Assembly (NCBI GenBank): GCA_959347315.1
Contig: OY365809.1
Coordinates: 6,922,853 to 6,986,852 of the forward strand
Direction of reading: 5' to 3'
From: Bimastos eiseni
Lineage: Eukaryota; Annelida; Clitellata; Crassiclitellata; Lumbricidae
Length of the DNA: 64,000 nucleotides
The translations under genes and the position numbers were made by a program. Positions 24,501-34,121 of this stretch are shown piece after piece; within the stretch, counting starts at the first letter, position 1; each line of letters starts with the position of its first letter. Under the pieces are notes generated by a model. It ran no database searches. It was not told the origin of the DNA and worked only from the letters and a program-made list of their open reading frames with translations.

Positions 24501-27500
24501 GTATAAAAAGAGTCAGAGTGGATATTGGTGGACACACAGAACCATAATGGTCGCCTGGTCTAAAGCTAGGGGTCCACCACTGAGAAGACACGATTATGTT
24601 CAGCAGCTGCGTGGGCAAATAGGACAATGAGCACACCAAACAAGCAAAATACAATACAACTGTATTTGATGGATGACCCTTCTGCCAAAGCTCAGAAGTG
24701 CACAAAACATTGATGGAGTAGAGCAATTGAGTGCAGACTTGCTCACAGTAACCGCTTTGGGTGAGACTCGAACCCATGCTCCCTTGTTACAGGCCAAGCG
24801 CTCTAACCGATAAACAACAGTGCCACACGTATGTGTGTATACAAGACAAAAACATGTATGGACTGCCAAACCTTGAGCAGACGTGTGATCTTTGAATCTC
24901 GGTATGGTATATGAGTTGTTTTTCGCTTGACATCACCGAGTGCACTGATGACGTTGCCAAGAGCCAACAGACCAGTATTTATATGAACAGACTCTACAGA
25001 AAAGAACTCAATACTTTAATTAGAACTATTAGGATAATGAGCTTAATAAAGACAAACAACAATTAAACAACAGCACACACTTCTACCTATAGATACAAAA
25101 AAACAAACTGCTAATTTCAGAAATTATACACAAAAATCAAATCAAAATACCATACAATAAAAATGATTATAATTATAGTTGTAGTACAAATACTAACAAT
25201 AAAGAATAAAACAGCAGTGAAAAATAATTTGCCAGACGTAACACTTGCATCAGAGGAATGCTTTTAATCAAAGAAAAACAAGTAATTCTGCTCTTCACTC
25301 ATAATATCCTTCAATTCTTCATTCATACTGATTTATACTTTGATAAAGAAGATGGTCAGTCCTAAACATTTATTAAACCTGAATTCATACAACAATCAAA
25401 AGAGTAAGTTAACTGTGTATGATGTATCCTAATCAGTGGACCAGTAATCTCTTCCGTCACATGACTGACCTTTGAATCTTTGACCCACGTTGCCCGTTCT
25501 GTGCGCTCGTTCCGAACCAGCGAGATCGACAAAGTGAAATTTTGCGCACTTGTAGTGCATGTCTGAAAGAAAATCGAGTTTTACATTTTAATGTCCATTC
25601 CGACCAACAGTTACAGTCATTCAGTTGAAGGAGACAAAGACTTTAACATTTCTGCACTTTCAGCTGCAGAACATATGTTTCATTCTTTGTTAATATAGAC
25701 GCTACATAAATGCTCGATTAAAATACATTAATATTGGATCATTGTTTACAGTAAGGTACCATTAAATAAGGTAGGACAAGTATTGTAACGTAAGCAAGTG
25801 AAGGCAAAGTAAGGTATGGGATTGTTGTCTTACTCTAGTGACCTATAACAAGTCACCAGATTATGAATGTACACTAGTTCATCATCAACTAAAGTCAACA
25901 GCCTTAATAAATTTACTGCTGCAAAACGAAAATATAAATGCATAGATATGCTGCCAAAGAGCTACCCACCATCTACGAAACATAGAGGCTGATTGCTCAT
26001 AGTATTTGCCTTGTGACACAGACGGTGTGAGTTTAGGCCTCCTTCAAATGGTTACTGGTTAAGTATTGACCTCGTGCAAGTACTTCACTCACAGATGCTT
26101 AGAGAATGGCACGTAACAAATGAGTAACAATAAAAAATTAAGAATAATAATTATAACCAGTGGATTTTTTCTAGAAAAAAAAGTGCCGGAACACATCTGC
26201 AGTGTCAAAAAATTAAGCTAAAATTAGCTACCAAATAAAATAAATGTTATAGGACACAATGATCATCATCGATATACACTTGGGTCTACTTATGAATTTT
26301 AGAATGCAACAAGTTTAAATTGTAATGTTTTATATCAAATTCCAGAGTTTTTGCAAAACTATTAACATTTTTTAGTAATTGAAAAAAGGTCCCGGAACGT
26401 CGTTCCGGCGTGTTGACCAGAACAAAGCACTGATTATAAGAATGTAAAGCATTCATATTGAATTCCTAAAGAGACACAACAAGACCTTCTTCAAGGGACT
26501 GGAAACATTTGATTCATAAACAGCATTAGACAAACGCTCAAAAATATAACTACATCATCTACTGTGAACTCAAGTATGTATGTATCGATATACGCCATGG
26601 ATAAATGAACCAACTGAAAGACAGGGTAATGTATGTACCTATAGGAGGGAATGTAGAGTACTCTGTGAAAAGTAGCAGGAAGAGATATAGATTCCTGCCA
26701 TTCCTTTAAGGCATTGGTTCAATTAGTCATAGGACGTGATGGAACCTTGTGTGGCTGCCATACAGTTAAAGTCGACTCCTGTAATAACTTGTGATCATCC
26801 GTTCATACCATACATGTAATCGTAATGTGACTGAGTCAGTTTGAATGCAAGTAAAAAGAAATGATATTCATAACATACATGCAACAACGTCGATAAGTAA
26901 CTATGTATAGGCTTACCAATGGCATCACCAACAGGAGAAGTCAGTTCCTCGAGTTTTCTGTTACTTTCACTGAGATCGCCCATTACAGTTATTCTTCTCT
27001 GCTCTGAAAAGTCAAACACTAGACTTTGAAGAAATCACAACAATGACTAATATAGTGTCATACATTGTTTATCAAACAGTCAACACTACAGCTTGCAAAA
27101 TGATACTGTGTATTTTTCACCTAATGACGACAACAGTTAATAAATACAATATTCTTAAACCTGTTTGCCACTTGATCGATTAAGTTGCTAGCACAGACAC
27201 AATTTACTATTAGCATCTGAACACAACAGTACAAATGTCGGCCTTTAAACGAAGAGCATGCACGAAGATGTATGGGAACAAATGAAGTCTGTCATTGAAG
27301 AGATAAGCCTCTGCCTTCGAGACATCAATAAGGAACTTGCCAATAAGAATCGTAAAGACCGAATGTGAGCGACTTGACTTCTCGTTCATCTGCGTGGAAC
27401 CAGTGTGTCTGTAGGCGGAACCACGCTCCAAGTACGATATGACGTCATCAGCCGTCTCACATTCAACTTCCGCAGAACCAACTATCACTGAAATAATTGG

Positions 27501-30500
27501 GAAAAAATGACTTCTTAGTGCAATTGGTTCAGTTGCAATTTTACGTAAAAATCCTTCAATCCATCCACGTCAGATGCTTCTGAGGAGGTTGAGCACAGTC
27601 ACGCAAAAATGTGGATAAGTCATATCTTCGATACAGTGTGACATCATTATCATAATTAGAAGTACTTTTAACACAAAAGGAGTTGCCTTAGAAGTACTAC
27701 CAATTTGACCAGACAAACTCCTATGCTCTTCAATCACCAGCAAAACAGAGGCAGAGAATTTTGTAGTGATGGCTTGCTACAATGTGGTAAAGTAATGTAA
27801 TACATATCACAGAAATCTCACGTGGCACTCATTGCAGCCAGTTTCAAGGCAGCCATTGGCATGAAGTGTTAGCCACATATTTTCTTAGCCTCAGCATACG
27901 AAAGGCAGGTGGCCAGTCAACATCCTCAGCATCTCATATTCCCACTGACACAGCACGGTCGGTCGGTGTACTCATCATAGCTGAGTTGACCAGAGCTCAC
28001 ACTGAGCAGAAAATCTCAAAACAAATATCTGCCTTGGCAGGGATTTGAACCCTCGACCACTCAGTTGATTGTCCAGCACTGAACACCCCCATACAGTGTC
28101 TTAATATTTCTACAGTGCCTTAAGTACCTCGACAAAGTACTAGTCACACATAAAAGATGATGTTGCGCAATTATTTATGTGAACTTTACAAAGGTCAAAC
28201 AAGGCTTACTCGTATTTCCGTGGTTGTCCTCACGAATGTGAAGGTCTTTATTTAAGCTAAGGTCGACGAGGTCATGCAGTTCCTCTCGATAGATTTCGAT
28301 ATAAGACACTTTCACGGTGAACTTGCGACTGCAGTCATTCTGTCAAGTGCCAAACAATAGCTTTATCAACTCTGTCATTATCATTTACACCATTGTCTTC
28401 ACAATCATCACCATATTATCATAATTATCATAATCATCATCAAGAAATCGGACATTGAGACATAGAACAATTAATTATATCCATCCTAAGTCAATGCATG
28501 CTCAAATCGGTTCTTTAGCCTGTCCCGCATTAATATTGGTTGATTTGATTGCCAAGTTTTAGCTTAGTATTAAATACCTTGACTTCACCTCAGCTTCAAT
28601 TAACAGAACAGGATTTTATCATGACTTATCAACTTAATGGAAAAAATTAATCGAAACCAAAGGTTCAATGCATCGACTGTAGACTTCTCCCTGTTGAAAA
28701 AATTAGATCAAACAAAATTATATGTAATTTGATTTGTAATGAGATTCAAATATACAAAGTCTCAAGTTACCACAAAGATATCTTACTAAACAAGGCAAGA
28801 CCTTTGAAAGAAGAAACGTCTGCTTTCCAATTAGAGCAAAATTTATAGATATATCCAAATGTTTAAAAATGTAAGCAAATGTCAAAACGGAACCTGAATC
28901 ATTCGAAATATCTGTTGAATCGCTCGAGCAACCATACCGCTGTCTTCACTTGTTTGACTAAAAATATTTCCTCCACCAATCGTGTATGTCTTACCAGAAC
29001 CCTGAAATTAATTTTTTCCATTCAGTCAACTACCACAAATTCTTCTTTCAATCAATCAAACCCATTTGTGTTTTTACGCATCAATCAATCATATGCTGAG
29101 CATCCATAACAGATCTCTTAAGCTGAATCATGATCAATCAATCAATCAAAAATTATGCAGAACAGTCGTTGGCTCCCATGCATTCCATGCCTCTGCCCCA
29201 AGGAATGGAACCAACTGCCACTCTCTCGTTAAAATACAAATTCGTTTATTTCTTCAAAAAAAGGCAGCTATCAAATCACAATTTCTTCTTGGCCCTCAAG
29301 CACTTAGATATCTAATGGCATCTTCTAATGGTGGTTGACCATCAGCACCTCAGATTCACTTTTACAAATTTAATAATAATAATAATAATAATAATGTTAA
29401 AATAAAAGTTATAAAATGGAACATTTCTTTTTTGTTGATATTCTTAAGAATATTATTAATAAATAAGCTTATTAAATCACATTACAAATGGTGCCATTGC
29501 CAAACATCATTCCTGTGTTTGATTTATCTGAGAACTATTTACAGAATAAACCTCAGTTTATCATAGTGATTCAAAACATCATTCATCGTCGTCTAAACAT
29601 AATTCATCCTCCCCTGATATGTATATTCTTAGGCTTTCTCAGTCTTGCCACATTGAGCTCAATTATCTGCATTTGCAAACAGACTTATGTGTACCACAGA
29701 TTTATGCCTGAATAGTAACATATCCGTGGTATAAAAGTCAAAATGCTACGAGTAGATAATCATAAAATTTTACAGTATTTATTACATCAAAAGTCAGAAT
29801 AAAACATATATTTCACAACATTGAAACAAGAATAATGCCAAATTCACAAACTGCAAACCTGTTAGTAAATATTGTCATTGAAATTACAGATGTTAGATTA
29901 CAGGAAAGAGAGTTTAACATTAAATTCGAATCATACCGTCTGGCCATAGGCAAACACTGTGGCATTGTAGCCTTCAAAGCAACTTGTAACCAAAGGTTCA
30001 ATGCATCGACTGTAGACTTCTCCCTGTTGAAAAAATGAGATCAAATAAAATAATATGTAATTTGATTAGTGTAACACACCATAATGCTGTGAAATAAAGG
30101 ACTTACAAATAAACGTGTAAAAAGTCTGGCAACAAAATATGGCCCGGGTACTCAGCTCCCTTTCAAGTAGGTCACCAACAACCAGCTACATGGTCATTGG
30201 TCAAGCAACAGGCTGCACAGGAGTCTACATATGCACTAGCCACAATAATTATCTTTGAGTCTGCTGGTAAAACAGATAAACAATGAATAATGTCAATTTT
30301 TATTTGTCATTACACATTGGAAATACATTTAGTCACAATAAACTATCAATTAATTACCAATTCCTAAATAATCAACAATAAAAAAAAGCAAATGTCAATA
30401 GCCATAGATACCAACCATATGCATTCATCGTATAATGAATTGAAGTTTAGTTGATAAGGTCACCTGAGTAGAGGCAGCTGAGAAGACATGATCGAATGTA

Positions 30501-31180
30501 AAGACTCGATCTCTGCCAAGGACGATCTGGCTCGTGCCCGGAATCACCCGAACGCACACCGTCTCACCACCAACTCGCTCCTTTGGCAGCAACGGTCGTG
30601 CCTTCAGAGAATCAAAATATAGCAACCCATAAGGCAACCACAACATAATTGTTCATTGGCAAAGAGCCAATGCCTTTATTTCCTGCACCACTCAGTTGAA
30701 GCTTCAAATCTCAAGTAAAATCGAGAATGTGAAGTGAAATTGAAATTCTGTCCGGATCTAAATGAATCTAATTAAATGACTTCTACAGCAAATCAAATCG
30801 AACCTAATGAGACATCAATCAATTGCTGCTTAAAACTAAATAAAACTAAAAATTTGTAATCTCCTAGAAAAGCCCGGTTTAAAACAAAAAATTGATCAGA
30901 TAAACGTGCCACAGACAATGGTTTTATGATTAACCTGCACTTCCACATTGTTAAATGGCATGTCAAGCTTCCATAAGCATTGGACTGTTATTGCAAATAG
31001 AATCCAATGATCAATCCAATCTCAGCAATGTAATGTAATCCTTCAAAAAATTTCTCAGTGCCCACAATAGACTAGACTACAGCAATAATGCTAGTTATGT
31101 AACAGTCCTGCAGACTATGCTAATCTTTAATCCATAAATTGACGAACCCTCACTGCTACTTGCACGTTGACCTCCTGCAT
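7367..31180 (-). CDS. KIF27: KIF27/KIF7-type kinesin, 31 coding exons, 1501 aa
   Basis: Coding exons in transcript order: 31148-31180, 30464-30601, 29937-30023, 28894-29001, 28210-28339, 27341-27487, 26917-27003, 25470-25562, 24872-24993, 24244-24345, 23374-23454, 22392-22498, 21482-21617, 20838-20924, 20214-20420, 19649-19780, 18802-18980, 18192-18316, 17542-17686, 16393-16584, 15648-15752, 14846-14945, 14160-14290, 13120-13216, 12614-12742, 12173-12333, 11336-11585, 10590-10732, 9649-9794, 7815-8603, 7367-7383. Every junction preserves frame. The protein starts [19 protein letters not shown], matching the KIF27 N terminus, which fixes the start. The motor fills residues 1-350. Coiled coil runs from about 377 to 1230, followed by a polar Ser/Arg-rich tail. 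Family hallmarks are HTSPPMF (about 606), LTINIR (about 744), [11 protein letters not shown] (about 1061) and LEKELYFYK (about 1190). Human KIF27 is about 1400 residues. KIF7/KIF27/Costal-2 proteins act in cilia and Hedgehog signalling; whether this is the pre-duplication form is inference. The final 17-base exon is the least certain. Confidence 0.93.
7815..8603 (-). other. Large penultimate kinesin exon: disordered Ser/Arg/Gln-rich tail
   Basis: This 789-base exon is the largest of the gene. It encodes about 262 residues rich in Ser, Arg, Gln and Asp with no recognisable domain. It is bounded by TTAAG on the 5' side and the strong donor GTAAGT on the 3' side. The equivalent tail of vertebrate KIF27 is also low complexity and poorly conserved, so homology by sequence is not expected here. 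Confidence 0.75.
8788..8955. mobile_element. Fragment related to a GGGTACCCG-type hAT-like miniature element
   Basis: The left part reads ACGGTTGTCAACGGGTACCCG and the right part contains CGGGTACCCGGGTGCCC followed by CGACAG. These match the ends of the intact 97-bp element at 58179-58275 (TAAGGCYGTCAA ends, CCGGGTACCCG interior). It lies in the intron between kinesin exons 29 and 30. I could not find a clean target duplication. Confidence 0.45.
9092..9163. repeat. (AT)n microsatellite
   Basis: About 70 bases of uninterrupted AT dinucleotide in a kinesin intron. Similar AT runs lie at 16976-17040 and 18480-18534, also in introns of the same gene. Confidence 0.95.
9505..9595. repeat. Compound trinucleotide repeat (ATC/GTC)
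   Basis: Two copies of a unit of about 33 bases (CATCATCATCATCGCCATTG followed by TTGTCGTCGTCGT) sit directly after GGCGCTATATAAAT, the typical end of a dispersed repeat in this window. The arrangement suggests a retroelement tail that expanded. Confidence 0.7.
10440..10498 (+). repeat. Dispersed repeat 3' end with ATTACA tail
   Basis: The segment GTGGCACTTTAGAAGCTGGA followed by GATTACAATTACAA matches the end of a longer copy at about 42075-42345 (GTGGCGCTTTAGAAGTTTGG then GATTACGATTACGATTAC). The tandem ATTACR tail is typical of a non-LTR element or SINE 3' end. Confidence 0.5.
11884..11962. repeat. 12-bp tandem repeat, about 6-7 copies
   Basis: CACATATTAAAC repeats about seven times within the intron between kinesin exons 26 and 27. 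Both strands stay open across it, giving spurious peptides. Confidence 0.9.
12912..13035 (+). repeat. SINE copy (family S1), truncated body
   Basis: The segment runs from CAATACAACTGTAATTCGAT through GTTCAGAAGTGCATACAC to CAGAGCAATTGTGCATGAAGG. It matches the bodies of the copies at 24.6, 37.0 and 47.1 kb. It lies between kinesin exons 24 and 25 and ends before the tRNA-like part. Confidence 0.65.
15268..15303. repeat. (TCC)n microsatellite
   Basis: A short imperfect run of CTC/TCC triplets in the intron between kinesin exons 21 and 22. Confidence 0.85.
16976..17040. repeat. (AT)n microsatellite
   Basis: About 64 bases of AT dinucleotide in the intron between kinesin exons 19 and 20. Confidence 0.95.
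17800..17932. repeat. (ATCATT)n microsatellite
   Basis: About 130 bases of ATC/ATT triplets in the intron between kinesin exons 18 and 19. It creates poly-Ile, poly-Met and Asn/Asp open frames that are not coding. Confidence 0.95.
18480..18534. repeat. (AT)n microsatellite
   Basis: About 55 bases of AT dinucleotide between kinesin exons 17 and 18. Confidence 0.95.
19440..19612 (-). repeat. tRNA-derived SINE-like segment (family uncertain)
   Basis: Read on the minus strand, about 19540-19612 contains GCAGTGGTGTGCTGGGCTCT (box-A-like) and CCAGGGTTCAAAATTC (box-B-like) at tRNA-like spacing. It lies between kinesin exons 16 and 17. Confidence 0.5.
21983..22112. repeat. Tandem repeat of about 50 bp, 2.5 copies
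   Basis: The block AGCTAAAAGCAGATATGACT followed by ATAGCAGCCAAAAGCATATA recurs twice with a partial third copy in the intron between kinesin exons 12 and 13. Confidence 0.85.
23609..24003. repeat. 41-bp tandem repeat, about 9-10 copies
   Basis: The unit TTCTCCTGTTACAATGTAAT followed by ACTGTAACTTAGACTGACAA(C) repeats through the intron between kinesin exons 10 and 11, ending about 240 bases from the exon 10 donor. Copies vary at a few sites (ACTTGAA versus ACTGTAA). Confidence 0.95.
24640..24835 (-). repeat. tRNA-derived SINE (family S1), near-complete copy
   Basis: On the minus strand the head reads CGGTTAGAGCGCTTGGCCTG then GGGTTCGAGTCTCACC, giving RNA polymerase III box A and box B in tRNA-like spacing. 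The body continues with sequence shared with the copies at 12.9, 37.0 and 47.1 kb. It lies between kinesin exons 9 and 10 in the same orientation as the gene. Confidence 0.75.
26158..26432. mobile_element. hAT-like miniature inverted-repeat element, 275 bp
   Basis: The element begins CAGTGGATTTTTTCT and ends in the inverted CAGTGCTTTGTTCT. It is flanked by ATTATAAC on the left and ATTATAAG on the right, a 7-of-8 match to an 8-bp target duplication. A subterminal GGAACGTCGTTCC palindrome is present. It has no coding capacity and sits between kinesin exons 7 and 8. Confidence 0.75.
27862..28090 (-). repeat. tRNA-derived SINE (family S2)
   Basis: On the minus strand the head reads CAACTGAGTGGTCGAGGGTT then CAAATCCCTGCC (box-B-like GGGTTCAAATCCC), followed by a body containing GGTGGCCAGT and TTAGCCTCAGC in plus orientation. 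The body is shared with the copy at 40330-40525. It lies between kinesin exons 5 and 6. Confidence 0.65.
28655..28738 (-). repeat. Partial duplicate of kinesin motor exon 3 and its acceptor
   Basis: This segment matches 29987-30072 almost base for base. It covers about 34 bases of exon 3 (CAATGCATCGACTGTAGACT), the CAG acceptor and about 45 bases of flanking intron. It lies in the intron between exons 4 and 5, in the same orientation. The copy has an intact acceptor but diverges before the exon 3 donor, so as an exon it would break the motor. Confidence 0.85.
29155..29398 (+). mobile_element. Non-LTR retrotransposon 3'-end remnant
   Basis: A frame encodes [19 protein letters not shown] and then [20 protein letters not shown]. 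This resembles the typical C-terminal end of LINE ORF2 proteins (GSRAFSVAAPRLWNSLP... then a Lys-rich LFL segment). A stop and an (AAT)n tail follow at 29370-29395. It is opposite in orientation to the kinesin, in the intron between exons 3 and 4, and is diverged and 5'-truncated. Confidence 0.5.
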
Positions 31181-34121
31181 TCATGAGATTCAGTTGACCA
31201 AAACAACGAAACCTAAAACAAATTATTTATTATTATTAAACGGACAATTTCTAGAGTGAAGTAATGCAGCCTTGCCGCTTCAAGAGCGTTTGATAAAGCA
31301 CAGCACCAAGATGTTACTGTAAATACTTTAAAAGAACAGCAAGTAATCAGAATCAACTAAATTTTGTTATGTAAAGTAATACTGATAATTAAAGAGCTCA
31401 TCATATCATGAGAAATGTTCTATATAAGAATGCAATCTTGTCCATGCAGCTAGATTAATAAAAAATCTACCTATGTACTTAATTACTTCAAAAACTTATC
31501 CTCTGCAATGTAAATCCTAAAACCAGTCGACATGAAAGACAGAGAACTGTAGAATAAGTTCAGTTGCTGTCTATTTGTTGCACTTTTCTTAGATGCTATC
31601 TAATTTTATTTTGGTTCTTTAGTTGAGTGAATTCAGCCTGTTTTCAATTAAGGCCATGTCAGATGTCAGTTATGTTAGCATATGATACAAATCTCTTATA
31701 TACAGTTAAGATAATCCTCCTAGTTCTTCCTTTGGCCACTAGGGTTGACAAATAATACAGGCTGTATGGACCTCTTAGATTGACACGTCTGTAAAGTAAC
31801 ACTAGCAAATCGTGATTTCATACACAATAAACCACCCTTCTAAAGTAGTCTTCTCTACTGACAGTCTGAAATGGTGAGTAACAGAGTAAAAAAGCTCAAA
31901 AAATAATTTAAAGCTCCATTTAGGTCACGCCCTTTAGTTCCGTCGCCTAGCCATGTTTCAATGGTTCCCTAAGGGTGCTATATTCGTATGTTAATTATTT
32001 CCATTATTAATTTAAAGCACTTGATAGCACCCAGAACGTCGATATAAGTTTGAGACATATATATATATATATTATATATTATATTATATATATATATATA
32101 CATACACATACAGTGTCAAATTATATAGCACAAAGTCTTTCAGATAATGTAGATTCTAGACTTATAATTGTTGCTCTCTGTCAGATTTGAGCAACTCGCA
32201 CATTGTAGGTATGAATACGATCATCCTAGCACAGGCCCTGGAACGACCAGTAAAAACTGAACACTACGATAATTATAATAAGTCCACAAATATTTACCTG
32301 CAAGTTTTCCGCCAGATATAACAACAGCTTAAACCAAATAAGGCCTACTATTTAAACTAGCACAGTTTAATATACAATAAATAACACCTTGAAAATATTT
32401 CACGTTAACAGTCGTCGAGGTAAACAACTACATACCGGAAGTACAGAGATAACAACGCGTCTCGATTGATTTCTTGGTCTGGTTTCTCGGAGAAGTTGCA
32501 CGAGAGGTGGCGAGCTTACAACCTTCTTCAATAAAATTGACTTATATAATAAGTTTTATTTAGAAAACAATCTGAAAGTAACCTGTAAATGATGAAATAC
32601 GTGCTCTAAATGAAAAAGTAATATAAATTACTAGAATTGACTGGATAGTAAATATTGTTACTTAAAGATCAGAAGAGAAAGTGGGCTTGCCTTTGGGTGT
32701 GAGTATTGTTGTGTGCTCGTGTATTTTCTGTTGCAGCATAGACCAAGGACTCTAGACTGAGGAATGGTTGCGCCGTCTTCAGGCACTATCAGGCTGGAGA
32801 ACGAAATTATATAGTAATCGAGATCTACAAATTATTGAAGCACTAATTGAAAGCGAAGCGAAATGCACCGGCTCCAGCTTATTCACAGGCGCAAAAATAT
32901 TATTATTAATATTTCATCATTATCTTTGTTGCAGTGTTGTATGCAAGACTTTTAACTTCAAGACCAAGACGAGACAGTGAGGTGCCGAGACAGTAGAAGA
33001 CAAGTGATCCTATATAAAATGCTGTAAAATGCTAATGGCTCAGTTTTCGGGAATAATGTTTATTTGTAATTTCAATTTGAACCTTGTAATGTATATAGTA
33101 CCAATTCCTGAGAACAGTTTTTATATTCCCGCGCAAGATTTTAAGACAGTTCACGCTAAACTTATCGAGACCGCTTGTTCGAGACAGAACAAGACATTCA
33201 CTTCAAGGCAGTTTATTAGACACTACCTCGAGACCGAGACAGCAGGCTTCCGAGATCGAAACACTAAAAAACTGTCTCGAGACATCTCGAGACCATAAAA
33301 CTCTGTTTTGTTGTAAGCAATTCAACATTCAACTCTTTCCCTCGCCAGTCCACAGGCAGTTCCACTTCCGCTACATATGTAAATATCTTCTGCTTCCTTT
33401 TCACTCGTTTCCGTTATTGTCCTGTTGTTCTTTACAAGGAACTCAAGTGTTCAAGTCATTTGTTTTAATGTTAACTGTAAACCATGTTTTAAGAATGCAA
33501 GCAGAACAATGTAACACCCACAACTAACTACTTCCAGAATTGTGAACAGGAATGATTACTGATTAGTCGAGCATTTTAATTCTTTAGCACAAAGTATTTA
33601 TCACAGAGTACAACATATTTAGGAATTAGCAGAAAAAAACAAGGATTGGTTTATGGTTTGCCTGCGACAGTAGTGGCTCCAACTGATATCACAACAGAGT
33701 AAACGAAAGTCTGGAATGTAGCCAATAGGCAAGAGTGCTCATCATTCAATGAGTATGGACTTGAATCAACCCCTAAGTCAGTTACAACACAAGAACACGG
33801 AGCAAATCTTTCCCTGAAAATTACGTAGCACCATCAATGTTCAGCTCTGTGTTTGATTTGCAGCATCCATCACAGACCAACCAGTATGAGCTGGGAAGAC
33901 AAATGTGCACCTAATAGAAAATAATAATCATATAATAATAATAACGAATACCAATAATATAGAGCCTATAAAAAATATTAAATAAATATCGGTGGATTCA
34001 AATGACAGTCATAAAAAAGAAAAGCACCTGTTTCAAAAGAGTTCAAAACTCCAAGCATGCCAATCGCTCGATGGCCCTCAATAAACCCTTGTAGAGAAGA
34101 AATCCTATTCAGCATGAGCTG
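31181..34121. other. Intergenic region between kinesin 5' end and SH3YL1 3' end
   Basis: No coding gene is supported. The stretch should hold the kinesin promoter and 5' UTR (a donor-like site at 32435), an AT-rich run at 32058-32100, and 32940-33300 rich in GAGACC/GAGACA words that look like a decayed repeat. SH3YL1 3' UTR sequence presumably extends left from 34121; a candidate minus-strand AATAAA lies at 33212-33217. Confidence 0.5.
32436..32530 (-). promoter_or_regulatory. Possible non-coding first exon / promoter region of the kinesin
   Basis: Minus-strand sequence ending ACTTCCG is followed by a good donor, GTATGT, at 32435, about 1.26 kb upstream of the coding start. The segment is more GC-rich than its surroundings and includes an ETS-like CTTCCGG. 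There is no direct evidence of transcription; the 5' limit is arbitrary. Confidence 0.25.

Larger units (their letters stand above)
23374..31180 (-). other. Kinesin motor-domain coding block (exons 1-11)
   Basis: The exons encode residues 1-376. The P-loop GQTGSGKT is split exactly at the exon 3/4 junction (residues 84-91). Switch I reads NEKSSRSH (200-207, exon 6). Switch II reads DLAGSE (256-261, exon 8). [14 protein letters not shown] ends exon 9 and [12 protein letters not shown] opens exon 10. [14 protein letters not shown] closes the motor across exons 10-11. All nucleotide-binding residues are present, so a competent ATPase is expected, unlike Drosophila Costal-2, which is described as lacking normal motor activity. 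Confidence 0.93.

Noticed and set aside
24771..24825. Functional tRNA gene
   Set aside because: Box A and B are present, but the flanks do not complete a cloverleaf and the segment continues into a repeated SINE body.
32940..33300. Possible exon rich in GAGAC words near the kinesin promoter
   Set aside because: The GAGACC/GAGACA pattern looks like a decayed low-complexity repeat; no splice signals or conserved protein are visible.
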